From the NCBI GenBank assembly GCA_030612905.1, contig JAUWNA010000001.1, positions 1 through 36,387 on the forward strand: DNA of 36,387 nt, given 5' to 3'. The notes below the pieces were generated by a model, which was not told the DNA's origin, searched no databases, and was given only the letters and a program-made list of their open reading frames with translations. Position numbers and translations under genes: made by a program. Positions 7,466 to 14,561 of this stretch are shown piece by piece. This DNA is from Promethearchaeota archaeon (GTDB lineage Archaea > Asgardarchaeota > Lokiarchaeia > Sigyniarchaeales > SOKP01). Each line of letters begins with the position of its first letter. The stretch's first letter is position 1.

Positions 7466-8680
7466 GTGAACAAAAAGAATAAAACAGTTTTATTCCTGTA
7501 CCTCGTTCTATCAATAGTGCTAATTACCAAGTCCGCTAAAAGTTTTTCCTACGATGTTTTTGTTTTTACAAGCGATAAAGAAATTTATTACAGTAATGAA
7601 AATATTAATATTAGCGCTTCATGGGAATTAATTTATGACCCTGGTCATGAAACCTCGTATTTCCAAGTTCAAATTTTTGATAATTTTGATAATCTTCTTT
7701 GGAATTCTTCAGAGCACCATGAAATTGGTTATTCAGAAAAGAATTGGACAATTTATATTGAATTTTTAAATATTTCATTTTCGAATTATACTAATACATT
7801 ATTTATTAAATTATACCATTTTTACAAAGAGGAAAACGGGGGGGGGCCTGTAGATGCTTTTAGAGAAATTATAATCGTAAATGTGTTAAAAAGAAATGTG
7901 ATGTGTCAATTAATCGATTTTAAAAGCGTTCTAAAATACGGAGATTGTAACTTTTTTACGGCAATATTTTATAGTACAGACAATAACTCTTATTTAGTTA
8001 ACGAAACTTTTCATTTTGAGATAATTTCTAATAAGAAAATACTCTATCAAAATAATTTTACAACAAACGAGAGTGGGGAAATTTCATTTAATATATCAAC
8101 TATTTCTCATTTAAATTTAGGAGAAAATAATATAATATTTAACATAAGAAATAACGTGATTTATAATAATGCTACGTTTTCTTATGAAATTTTTGTAGAA
8201 AAACTAGCAATTTTCGTAGAAATATTGAGATTCAATAACAATTTAGAAAACGATTATTTAATAACAATCAAGCTTTACATCTATTTTTTCAACCAAAGTA
8301 TAAAACCACTTAAAAACCAGTTTTTAAAAACAATTATTTATAATGATTTAACATTGGAATATGAAGATGAGTTTAAAACCAACCAATCGGGATTTGTAGA
8401 TATTGAAATCTCTCTAAATAACTTTAGATTTAAAGAAAATGAAAAAATGTTTTATATTGATATCGTCTTCAACGGTACTAAGTATTTAGAAAATAAAACA
8501 ATAACTTTGAACTTTAAAGTTAAAAACTTTTTAAGTCAAGGGGTTTTTAATTTGTTTTTTACATCAAACATTTTTCTTTTTTCGGTTTTAATTATCCTTT
8601 TTACTTCTATCTGTATGAAAGTTAATAGTAGAAAAAGGACAAAATTCAAATTAATTAGAGATCTGACATTTAAATTCTAA
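7466..8680 (+). CDS. Secreted, membrane-anchored surface protein
   Basis: 404 residues, family not recognised. An N-terminal signal peptide (MNKKNKTVLFLYLVLSIVLI, then a likely cleavage site near residues 24-30) and a C-terminal hydrophobic helix (about 365-388) followed by a basic tail (NSRKRTKFK) give a type I topology with the bulk outside the cell. The ectodomain is beta-rich and reads as two to three Ig-like or macroglobulin-like segments (for example FVFTSDKEIYYSNENINISA). It holds more than a dozen N-glycosylation sequons (NIS, NWT, NYT, NET, NFT, NAT, NGT, NKT). The start is GTG at 7466. It is a single gene with a terminator-like hairpin about 65 bases past the stop. Confidence 0.8.
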   Translation: MNKKNKTVLFLYLVLSIVLITKSAKSFSYDVFVFTSDKEIYYSNENINISASWELIYDPGHETSYFQVQIFDNFDNLLWNSSEHHEIGYSEKNWTIYIEFLNISFSNYTNTLFIKLYHFYKEENGGGPVDAFREIIIVNVLKRNVMCQLIDFKSVLKYGDCNFFTAIFYSTDNNSYLVNETFHFEIISNKKILYQNNFTTNESGEISFNISTISHLNLGENNIIFNIRNNVIYNNATFSYEIFVEKLAIFVEILRFNNNLENDYLITIKLYIYFFNQSIKPLKNQFLKTIIYNDLTLEYEDEFKTNQSGFVDIEISLNNFRFKENEKMFYIDIVFNGTKYLENKTITLNFKVKNFLSQGVFNLFFTSNIFLFSVLIILFTSICMKVNSRKRTKFKLIRDLTFKF

Positions 8681-8746
8681 TTTATTTATTTGAATTGTTA
8701 ATATTTATTTAAATTGTAGATTCTATAGATACAATGATTACATTAA

Positions 8747-8780
8747 ATGTCCGACAAAAAATTATCGGGCATTTTTTTTT
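8747..8780 (+). terminator. Hairpin plus U-tract terminator
   Basis: ATGTCCGA (8747-8754) pairs with TCGGGCAT (8765-8772) with one G-U pair, across a 10-base loop, and a 9-base T run begins at the end of the stem. This has the form of a bacterial intrinsic terminator and lies just after the surface-protein gene. Archaeal termination usually needs only the T run, so the hairpin may add stability or a boundary. Confidence 0.6.
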
Positions 8781-8942
8781 AAGTTTTTTGAGAGTGGGTA
8801 TTGACATTGCGAGATGTGTTTGGTATTTCCAAAGAGAAAATAGTTTGATTAAATGTTAAATTATTATTTTAATAAGCAAAAACTACTACTCTGTATTTTA
8901 TTATATACAATAATTCTCTAATCTTTAATATAATTTTATCGG

Positions 8943-10157
8943 GTGTTCTTAATAACAGTAGACTACTTTGAAGATTTATTGAAAAAACCTTCATTATTCA
9001 AAGACGAGAGCAAACTTGATATTAATTTTATTCCAAAGAAGTTATTACATCGAGAAAAGGAATTGGCGCTATTATCTCAACTTTTTTTAGTGTTAATAAC
9101 AAAACCAAATTCTTTATCGCGTAAAATTTTAATTATAGGAAAAACGGGAATAGGAAAAACAGCAGCAATTAAAATGTTTGGAAAGATGATAACAAATGCC
9201 GCAGAAAAAAGATTAATATTAATCAAATATGTACATATAAATTGTAGGAAGGAAAGAACTAGTTACAAAGTTCTAATCAAAATCGTTCGCGCACTTAACA
9301 AAAATTTTCCAAAAAGAGGATATTCACCCCAAGATTTACTAGATATTATTGTAGACTCAATTAGTAACCAAAATTTACAACTTTTAATTGTATTAGATGA
9401 ATTAGGTTATTTAATAAATAAAGGTGGAGATCTGATATATGCTCTTACGAGAATTAACGATGATTCTTTTAACGCTCGACAACGCATTTCTATTATAGGA
9501 ATAGCGAGAGATATCTCGTGTTTAAGCAACTTAGATGTTAGTACTATGAGTACGCTTCAAAGGAACATAATTAAATTTGAAGATTACACAAAAGAGCAAT
9601 TGTATGACATTTTGAAATACAGAGCAAAGATAAGTTTAAAAGAAAATTCGATTTCTAACAATTTAATCAAAACTATTTCAGATTTGGTTTATCAAAGTGG
9701 AGATATTAGATATGGGTTAAATCTTTTATGGAAATCAAGTAAAATTGCTGAAAGTCAAGATTTAAAATATATTCCTATGGAATGCGTACGTCTTGGAAGC
9801 CAAGATATAGTTCCCTTTTCTACTCTAGATGTTTTAAAATATATGACATTACAGAAAGTAATTTTCTTATTAGGAATTATAAAAGCTTTAGAGAAAAGTG
9901 GAAAGATTCAAATTTCTTTATTAGTAATTACAAATTCATATTTGATTTTATGCGAAAATTTAGGAATTCAACCACGGTCATATTCACAATTATGGAATTA
10001 TCTTCAAGATTTTAAAAGAGAGAATTTAATTACTGTGGAGATCAAAAGTGAAGCCATAAAGGGTCGAAGGGCTTTAGTTGCAGTTCAAGAGATTTCGCTT
10101 TCAAAATTTGAAGAGATAATCATAAACATTTTACAATCTAAGGGGATTAAGATTTGA
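8943..10157 (+). CDS. cdc6: Origin recognition protein Orc1/Cdc6
   Basis: 404 residues. The N-terminal lead-in (FIPKKLLHREKEL) is the usual Orc1/Cdc6 preamble. Walker A is GKTGIGKT (66-73), Walker B LLIVLDEL (about 149-156), and a sensor 1-like region IIGIARD follows. The lid domain matches FEDYTKEQLYDILKYRA and GDIRYGLNLLWKSSKIAE. The C-terminal winged helix runs from about 305 to 404. It initiates replication by binding origin repeats and loading MCM. The start is GTG at 8943. Archaeal origins often sit beside this gene; the 262-base upstream gap is AT-rich but I see no clear ORB repeat. Its stop overlaps the next start (TTGA). Confidence 0.93.
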   Translation: MFLITVDYFEDLLKKPSLFKDESKLDINFIPKKLLHREKELALLSQLFLVLITKPNSLSRKILIIGKTGIGKTAAIKMFGKMITNAAEKRLILIKYVHINCRKERTSYKVLIKIVRALNKNFPKRGYSPQDLLDIIVDSISNQNLQLLIVLDELGYLINKGGDLIYALTRINDDSFNARQRISIIGIARDISCLSNLDVSTMSTLQRNIIKFEDYTKEQLYDILKYRAKISLKENSISNNLIKTISDLVYQSGDIRYGLNLLWKSSKIAESQDLKYIPMECVRLGSQDIVPFSTLDVLKYMTLQKVIFLLGIIKALEKSGKIQISLLVITNSYLILCENLGIQPRSYSQLWNYLQDFKRENLITVEIKSEAIKGRRALVAVQEISLSKFEEIIINILQSKGIKI

Positions 10158-10438
10158 TAGTTAAAGAAAATTATAATATAGAGAATATATTGGGTTCAAA
10201 AGCGAGAATAAAAATTTTAAAAATACTTGCTATAAACCATGAATTATCAATATCTCAAATTATAAAAAAATCAAGACTAAATCACACAAGCGTTAAATCT
10301 CATCTAAATCATTTAAAATCCTTAAATCTAATTCAAGAAAAAGTATTTGGACGGATTAAAATCTATCGATATAAAACTGAAAACATTCGCGCTAAGAGTT
10401 TAAAGAAATTTATAGAAATTTGGGAAGGAGAATTATGA
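10154..10438 (+). CDS. Winged-helix transcription regulator
   Basis: 94 residues. A classic ArsR/MarR-like winged helix fills it: KARIKILKILAINHELSISQ (helices 1-2), then KKSRLNHTSVKSHLNHLKSL (recognition helix) and EKVFGRIKIYRYK (wing). No metal-sensing cysteines. The start TTG overlaps the orc1/cdc6 stop by 4 bases, so translation is coupled to the initiator protein. A role in controlling replication genes is possible, but the motif only supports DNA binding. Confidence 0.8.
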   Translation: MIVKENYNIENILGSKARIKILKILAINHELSISQIIKKSRLNHTSVKSHLNHLKSLNLIQEKVFGRIKIYRYKTENIRAKSLKKFIEIWEGEL

Positions 10439-10452
10439 ACAAATGATTTTAA

Positions 10453-10498
10453 ATGTTTTTTTTTTTTTTTCTATTCAAATATAGTTTTATTTTATTGT
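10453..10498 (+). other. Candidate true N-terminus and homopolymer frameshift site of the prepilin peptidase
   Basis: ATG at 10453-10455 is followed by exactly 15 T (10456-10470). With 14 T the frame reads M-FFFFF-YSNIVLFYCLY and runs directly into DIRFRIIPN, completing a first membrane helix. With 15 T it is out of frame. The spacing rule (10499 minus 10453 is 46, one more than a multiple of 3) fits a single extra base. Confidence 0.55.
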
Positions 10499-11104
10499 TT
10501 GTATCGAGATATCAGGTTTAGAATTATACCCAATAAAGTTCTTTCGGGGGGTTTTTTAATAGGTAGCTTCTTAATTTTTATTGAATTTTTACATTTTTAT
10601 AATAATATAATAATTTTTATAATAGTAAAGATATCGTTTCTTTTTTTAGCGTTTTTTTTATCATTTATATTATTTTGTTTGAAGATAATAGGAGGGAGTG
10701 ATGGTAAGTTATTAACAATGCTGTTTCTATTTAATCCAATATATCTTTTGAATTTTCAATGGTTATTTTTATTTTTTTCCATTTTTTTATTATTATATTT
10801 AATAATGGGAATAATTAGTTATCTAATTACACACAATTTAACAAATATGAATGCCTATGAGATGTTTTTTAGTGAAAATGAAAATTTCTCAAAAACACAA
10901 AAAATATTTATTGAAATATTTTATAAATTTATAGATTTTTCACAACTCAATAGATCCACTGGCGAAAAATATCTCTTAAAATCATTAATTCTATTTTATA
11001 ATAACAAAACAGAAAGATTTCAATTTTTAACTCAATACAGACCTCCAATCGTTATCCTTATTTTTTTTGTATATAATTTTTTAATATTCAATTATCTTTG
11101 TTGA
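10499..11104 (+). CDS. Prepilin peptidase (A24 family), start obscured by a 15-T tract
   Basis: 201 residues as opened at TTG 10499. Two catalytic aspartate motifs of A24 peptidases are present: DIRFRIIPN (Asp 4) and GGSDGKLL (Asp about 64, the GxGDxK motif). Five or so hydrophobic helices follow. These membrane enzymes cleave class III signal peptides of type IV/Flp pilins. The first catalytic Asp normally follows a transmembrane helix, which is missing with this start. The frame stays open upstream to 10439 and encodes that helix, but without an ordinary start. ATG at 10453 would supply it if the following run of 15 T were 14. Either the tract carries an error, or it varies in length. Upstream gene: winged-helix regulator; a hairpin follows the stop. 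Confidence 0.8.
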   Translation: MYRDIRFRIIPNKVLSGGFLIGSFLIFIEFLHFYNNIIIFIIVKISFLFLAFFLSFILFCLKIIGGSDGKLLTMLFLFNPIYLLNFQWLFLFFSIFLLLYLIMGIISYLITHNLTNMNAYEMFFSENENFSKTQKIFIEIFYKFIDFSQLNRSTGEKYLLKSLILFYNNKTERFQFLTQYRPPIVILIFFVYNFLIFNYLC

Positions 11105-11113
11105 GTAGTTTGA

Positions 11114-11135
11114 AAAAAAGTGAGTTCACTTTTTT
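11114..11135 (+). terminator. Hairpin terminator after the prepilin peptidase
   Basis: AAAAAAGTG (11114-11122) pairs perfectly with CACTTTTTT (11127-11135) across the loop AGTT, 9 bases beyond the stop codon. The U-tract is the 3' arm of the stem. It probably ends the orc1-regulator-peptidase transcript. Confidence 0.5.
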
Positions 11136-11227
11136 AGCATGATATAAAAAATATAAAGAAAATTTTAAATTAGTTAATTTTTATTAAATTATTGAATTTT
11201 AATTATCTTATGAGTGTAATTTAAAGA

Positions 11228-11614
11228 ATGGAAATTGAAAAAACTAGAGAAACATCGTGGAAAATTCAGCTAAAAAATAAAAATGAAAGTATAGAATTAA
11301 CTTCAGTAGAAATTAGTGGTGAAGTTCGGATAATTAAACTTACTTTATTAAAAAATAGTGAGTCTATAATCGTAGAAATGGCTAAAGAAGAATTTTTTAA
11401 TTTTCTATCCTTAATCACTGCTTTTAAAGATGTTGTAATTGGCGAAGATCAAATTTTTCTAACAGAAAGTTTAATTTCGAACGAGATTGACTCCCAACAA
11501 CATGTAGTCGAGGAAAATAATGATTATCTTAAAATACAAGCTAAAGCAACTGAGGAAAATATTGGAAATAATGAAGGTGAAGAACTTAACCCTGAAGAAT
11601 GGGATCCTTGGTAA
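11228..11614 (+). CDS. Acidic hypothetical protein
   Basis: 128 residues, not recognised. The first 85 residues look like a small beta-rich domain (SWKIQLKNKN, VRIIKLTLLK, SIIVEMAKEEFFNFLSL). The last 40 are acidic and low-complexity, ending EGEELNPEEWDPW, a tail that looks like a binding peptide or disordered linker. No membrane segment. It is alone on its strand and converges on the V4R gene. Confidence 0.65.
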   Translation: MEIEKTRETSWKIQLKNKNESIELTSVEISGEVRIIKLTLLKNSESIIVEMAKEEFFNFLSLITAFKDVVIGEDQIFLTESLISNEIDSQQHVVEENNDYLKIQAKATEENIGNNEGEELNPEEWDPW

Positions 11615-11623
11615 ATTATAGCT

Positions 11624-12124
11624 TTAAATACTTTTCTCAATTCTAAATTCACATGAACCAAAACTAGGATTTTCTATACAACAATTATTTTCTATAACAT
11701 TTACTCTGTAAAGAGCATATTCGCCAAATCCAGCTAATAATCCTGTTATATAATAACAGATATATTTTGATTTGCTATCTAAATCATTAGAAATATTATG
11801 ATGTAGCTCAATTACAATTAAATTATCTGAAATCTTTTTGGGTGTAAAACGACCCCAACCATGATTGCTTAATATACTACTAAATTGATTGACCAGATCA
11901 TTTAATGTTTTAGATTTTAAATTATCATCCCACTTTTGAACCAATGCCCAACCAACTTTTTTACCTAACCACACTAATAAAGATTTTACACCTTCTCCAT
12001 AAATTGATGATAAAATATTAATGATTTGTGGAGGGAAAAATACAAACCGTTCATTAAATAGGTCGTATTTCCCATTACTATACTTTAATCCCTTCAATTT
12101 TAGATTTCTCATAATTTTAATCAA
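11624..12124 (-). CDS. V4R-domain protein
   Basis: 166 residues. The C-terminal part, YYITGLLAGFGEYALYRVNV and then ENNCCIENPSFGSCEFRIE, matches the V4R (4-vinyl reductase) domain, where a conserved G-x2-AGF is followed by ExxC and a final C-x-F. The N-terminal helices (IYGEGVKSLLVWLGKKVGW) and GWGRF also fit. V4R is a small-molecule-binding fold whose relatives include the TRAPP component Bet3, and it has been proposed as the ancestor of that eukaryotic vesicle-tethering protein. The first in-frame start is TTG at 12124; ATG at 12112 (residue 5) looks better. The ligand cannot be told from sequence. Confidence 0.72.
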   Translation of the reverse strand: MIKIMRNLKLKGLKYSNGKYDLFNERFVFFPPQIINILSSIYGEGVKSLLVWLGKKVGWALVQKWDDNLKSKTLNDLVNQFSSILSNHGWGRFTPKKISDNLIVIELHHNISNDLDSKSKYICYYITGLLAGFGEYALYRVNVIENNCCIENPSFGSCEFRIEKSI

Positions 12125-12262
12125 CCCATTTTCATATAATTCTATGATAATTTAATTTAAAAATATTTATTGGTGTTATAATATATTATAAAATTCTTCC
12201 TAATTCTCTATTTTTATTTATAATAATCTTAGAAATTTAAATAGTTTTTTCTTTAATAAATA

Positions 12263-12565
12263 ATGTACATGTCAGAGTTAAATTTAATTCTATTTGAATT
12301 CTATTCGTTATTAGTATTTTTTATTTTTATTTTTGCGTTTTCTGTTATATCTGCTGAGCCTATTGCAATTTTTATTTCTATAGTCTTGTTTTTTATTTTT
12401 TTGGTGCCATTTTTTCAAATTTTAAATGAAATAGAGGTTTTTGCTTTTAGTGAAGGATTTGAAACTGTGTTCTTTAAAACCGTAGTATCTTATTCTAAAT
12501 TACTAGTTATTTTTATTGGGATTTTTTTGTTTATAGAATTAATTTATGTTTTTTTATTTAGTTAG
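12263..12565 (+). CDS. Small three-helix membrane protein
   Basis: 100 residues, almost entirely hydrophobic, with about three membrane helices (residues 8-30, 32-52 and 75-98). Two charged spots (NEIE, SEGFE) separate helices 2 and 3. Start ATG at 12263 (a second ATG at 12269). It converges on the 3' end of the pilus platform gene, 18 bases away, on the opposite strand. No family recognised. Confidence 0.6.
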   Translation: MYMSELNLILFEFYSLLVFFIFIFAFSVISAEPIAIFISIVLFFIFLVPFFQILNEIEVFAFSEGFETVFFKTVVSYSKLLVIFIGIFLFIELIYVFLFS

Positions 12566-12583
12566 GAATTCTTCAATTCTTTC

Positions 12584-14122
12584 TTAAATATAATTTAATA
12601 TATTTATACATGAGAAGAAAAATGCTAATATATATAATGTATTAGAAACAACCAATAAAATTCCCCTTCTTTCATAGTTTATTATTCTTAAAAAATAATA
12701 GGAGGATATATAAACGCAAAAGAACAGGGAGAAGAATAAAATAATAACATCATAGGTAAATATTAAATCGAATAAAGAAGTTAAGTTGAAACCAAAATTA
12801 AAAGTAACATTGCTAATCACAAAATTAAATAGGGGAACTAACCCCCCAATTCCTCCAATAATTATAGGTAACAATAATAAAAACAATAGAACTTTAAATC
12901 TTTCTCCCCGTATTATTACTTCTAACCGATTTTCGAGTTTTTGGTGATTTGATATTACATTTATGATATCTGTTATCTTTTCATGAGAGAGATAAGCATT
13001 TTCGGCAACTATCTTCCCTATAACATCCAATATTAATTTAAATCGTATCGATTTTAATTCAAAATGTAGATTTTCCAGTATTTCGTCAAATGAGCAAGAG
13101 AAGTTTAAAAGTTTGGAAATTTGTGTTTTTAATGGTTTTTCTAATAAATTAAATTGTCGTTTATTTTGGGAATATGATTTAATAAATGCTATTTCAGGGG
13201 ATATATTTCTTTTTAAATTCATAGTAAAACTGATAAGGAAGGAAATAAATTCATCAAATTGTGTTTTCTCCTTCTTTGAGTAATTGTTTATTAATCCTAA
13301 TAAAAAAAAGTCATTTTTTAAAAATTTTTTAGTTAGAAATTTTAAAGATAGGAAAAAAAGCGGTAAAATAGAAATTAATAAAAAATAATTAATTCTTTGA
13401 AATAAGATTAAAAAACATAAACCTAAAGGGAAAAATAAGCCAATAAAGAATAGGACAGTTAATTTAGATTCAATTTCTCTCAGATATGTTCTAAATTGCT
13501 TTTCTAATGAATTTTCACTAAAACCGTTCCTAATGTTATTATGACTGAAATTTGATAATAGCAAGCTCTTTAAATATGAATTAAAATCTTCTGAGGGTGT
13601 AATCAGCTCAGATAACAAGGCCTCTGGATTTTGACCCAGTTGAATTTTACTTAATATTTCTCCAAAGTCTTTTGATATTGGAAGTTTATACTCTTTAATT
13701 AACTTAATAAAATTGATGGAATAATCTGCGTTTTCTCCTAATGATTTCTGAATTAAGGAAAAATAAATCTTAACAAGATACAATAAGGCATTTATTTGCT
13801 TCTCTTTTTGTTTAATATCTTTATAAAACCTAATATTAAAAGTATAAGAAAAAATTAATGCTAAGAGAAATGAATAAATTATTATTATTATTAGACTAAA
13901 ATTTGTGATAATTATTGAAGTAATAAAGAGAACAATAAAAGATATTAGAAATATTAAAAAACTAGCTTTATTAATATCATTTTCGTCAATTTTATATTCT
14001 TTTTTGTATATTAATTTATACCTAACATCCAATTCTTTGAACTTTATACAAGGGATGTTATAAGGATGAATTATCTGACAGAATCTGATTAATTTATCGT
14101 TTAATACCATAGAATCAGTCAT
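12584..14122 (-). CDS. Pilus assembly platform protein, TadC/T2SSF-like
   Basis: 512 residues. It has the layout of archaeal TadB/TadC/FlaJ platform proteins: two cytoplasmic T2SSF-type helical domains (about 80-210 and 280-390), each followed by paired membrane helices, about seven or eight helices in all (for example LTVLFFIGLFFPLGLCFLIL and VLLFLLLLPIIIGGIGGLVP). The charged helical segment around residue 160 and the one near 345 are the T2SSF cores. It is the third gene of a minus-strand operon, 9 bases after the pilin-like gene and following the ATPase. It should sit in the membrane and couple the ATPase to pilin extrusion. Sequence identity to TadC is low, so the assignment rests on topology plus context. 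Confidence 0.75.
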   Translation of the reverse strand: MTDSMVLNDKLIRFCQIIHPYNIPCIKFKELDVRYKLIYKKEYKIDENDINKASFLIFLISFIVLFITSIIITNFSLIIIIIYSFLLALIFSYTFNIRFYKDIKQKEKQINALLYLVKIYFSLIQKSLGENADYSINFIKLIKEYKLPISKDFGEILSKIQLGQNPEALLSELITPSEDFNSYLKSLLLSNFSHNNIRNGFSENSLEKQFRTYLREIESKLTVLFFIGLFFPLGLCFLILFQRINYFLLISILPLFFLSLKFLTKKFLKNDFFLLGLINNYSKKEKTQFDEFISFLISFTMNLKRNISPEIAFIKSYSQNKRQFNLLEKPLKTQISKLLNFSCSFDEILENLHFELKSIRFKLILDVIGKIVAENAYLSHEKITDIINVISNHQKLENRLEVIIRGERFKVLLFLLLLPIIIGGIGGLVPLFNFVISNVTFNFGFNLTSLFDLIFTYDVIILFFSLFFCVYISSYYFLRIINYERRGILLVVSNTLYILAFFFSCINILNYI

Positions 14123-14131
14123 GTTTTAAAA

Positions 14132-14545
14132 TTAATTAAAATATACTGCAATAAGATTTTGAAAACACGAAACATTTAATAAAAAAGTCGTTGAAGATAA
14201 ATTTCTGTAAAAAAGATTGATGAAAGGTTTATTATATTCATAAATTTTATAGTCTAATTTATTTTCAATTAAAAAATCGTATTTAACATAAAAATCATTA
14301 AATGTAACATTCAAATTTTTAGGGTAATCAATTTCTCTTAAATAAATCGCATCTGGATTCTCAACAATGAATTTGACAGCTATATCTACCTCATTAAAGA
14401 AATCTTCATAGGCTATTATGTCATTTTCTATCGTTCCATTAAATTCAGAAATTTGTATAATAAATGGATTAATCATTGATAGAAAAATTGTTAAAACAAA
14501 AATTCCAAAACCCGTTAATAATGCCTTTTCTAACAGATTTGTCAT
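14132..14545 (-). CDS. Pilin-like membrane-anchored protein
   Basis: 137 residues. A single N-terminal hydrophobic helix (KALLTGFGIFVLTIFLSMIN, residues about 7-30) is followed by an acidic extracellular region with NGT, NVT, NLS and NVS sequons. There is no clear G-x4-E processing site, so it is a pseudopilin or minor subunit by position only. It lies between the ATPase and platform genes with 16- and 9-base gaps, an arrangement in which minor pilins are common. Confidence 0.6.
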   Translation of the reverse strand: MTNLLEKALLTGFGIFVLTIFLSMINPFIIQISEFNGTIENDIIAYEDFFNEVDIAVKFIVENPDAIYLREIDYPKNLNVTFNDFYVKYDFLIENKLDYKIYEYNKPFINLFYRNLSSTTFLLNVSCFQNLIAVYFN

Positions 14546-14561
14546 ATATGATTTTAATAAT

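Noticed and set aside
8681..8942. Replication origin upstream of orc1/cdc6
   Set aside because: No ORB-like repeat or inverted repeat set was visible apart from the terminator hairpin; the position is suggestive only.
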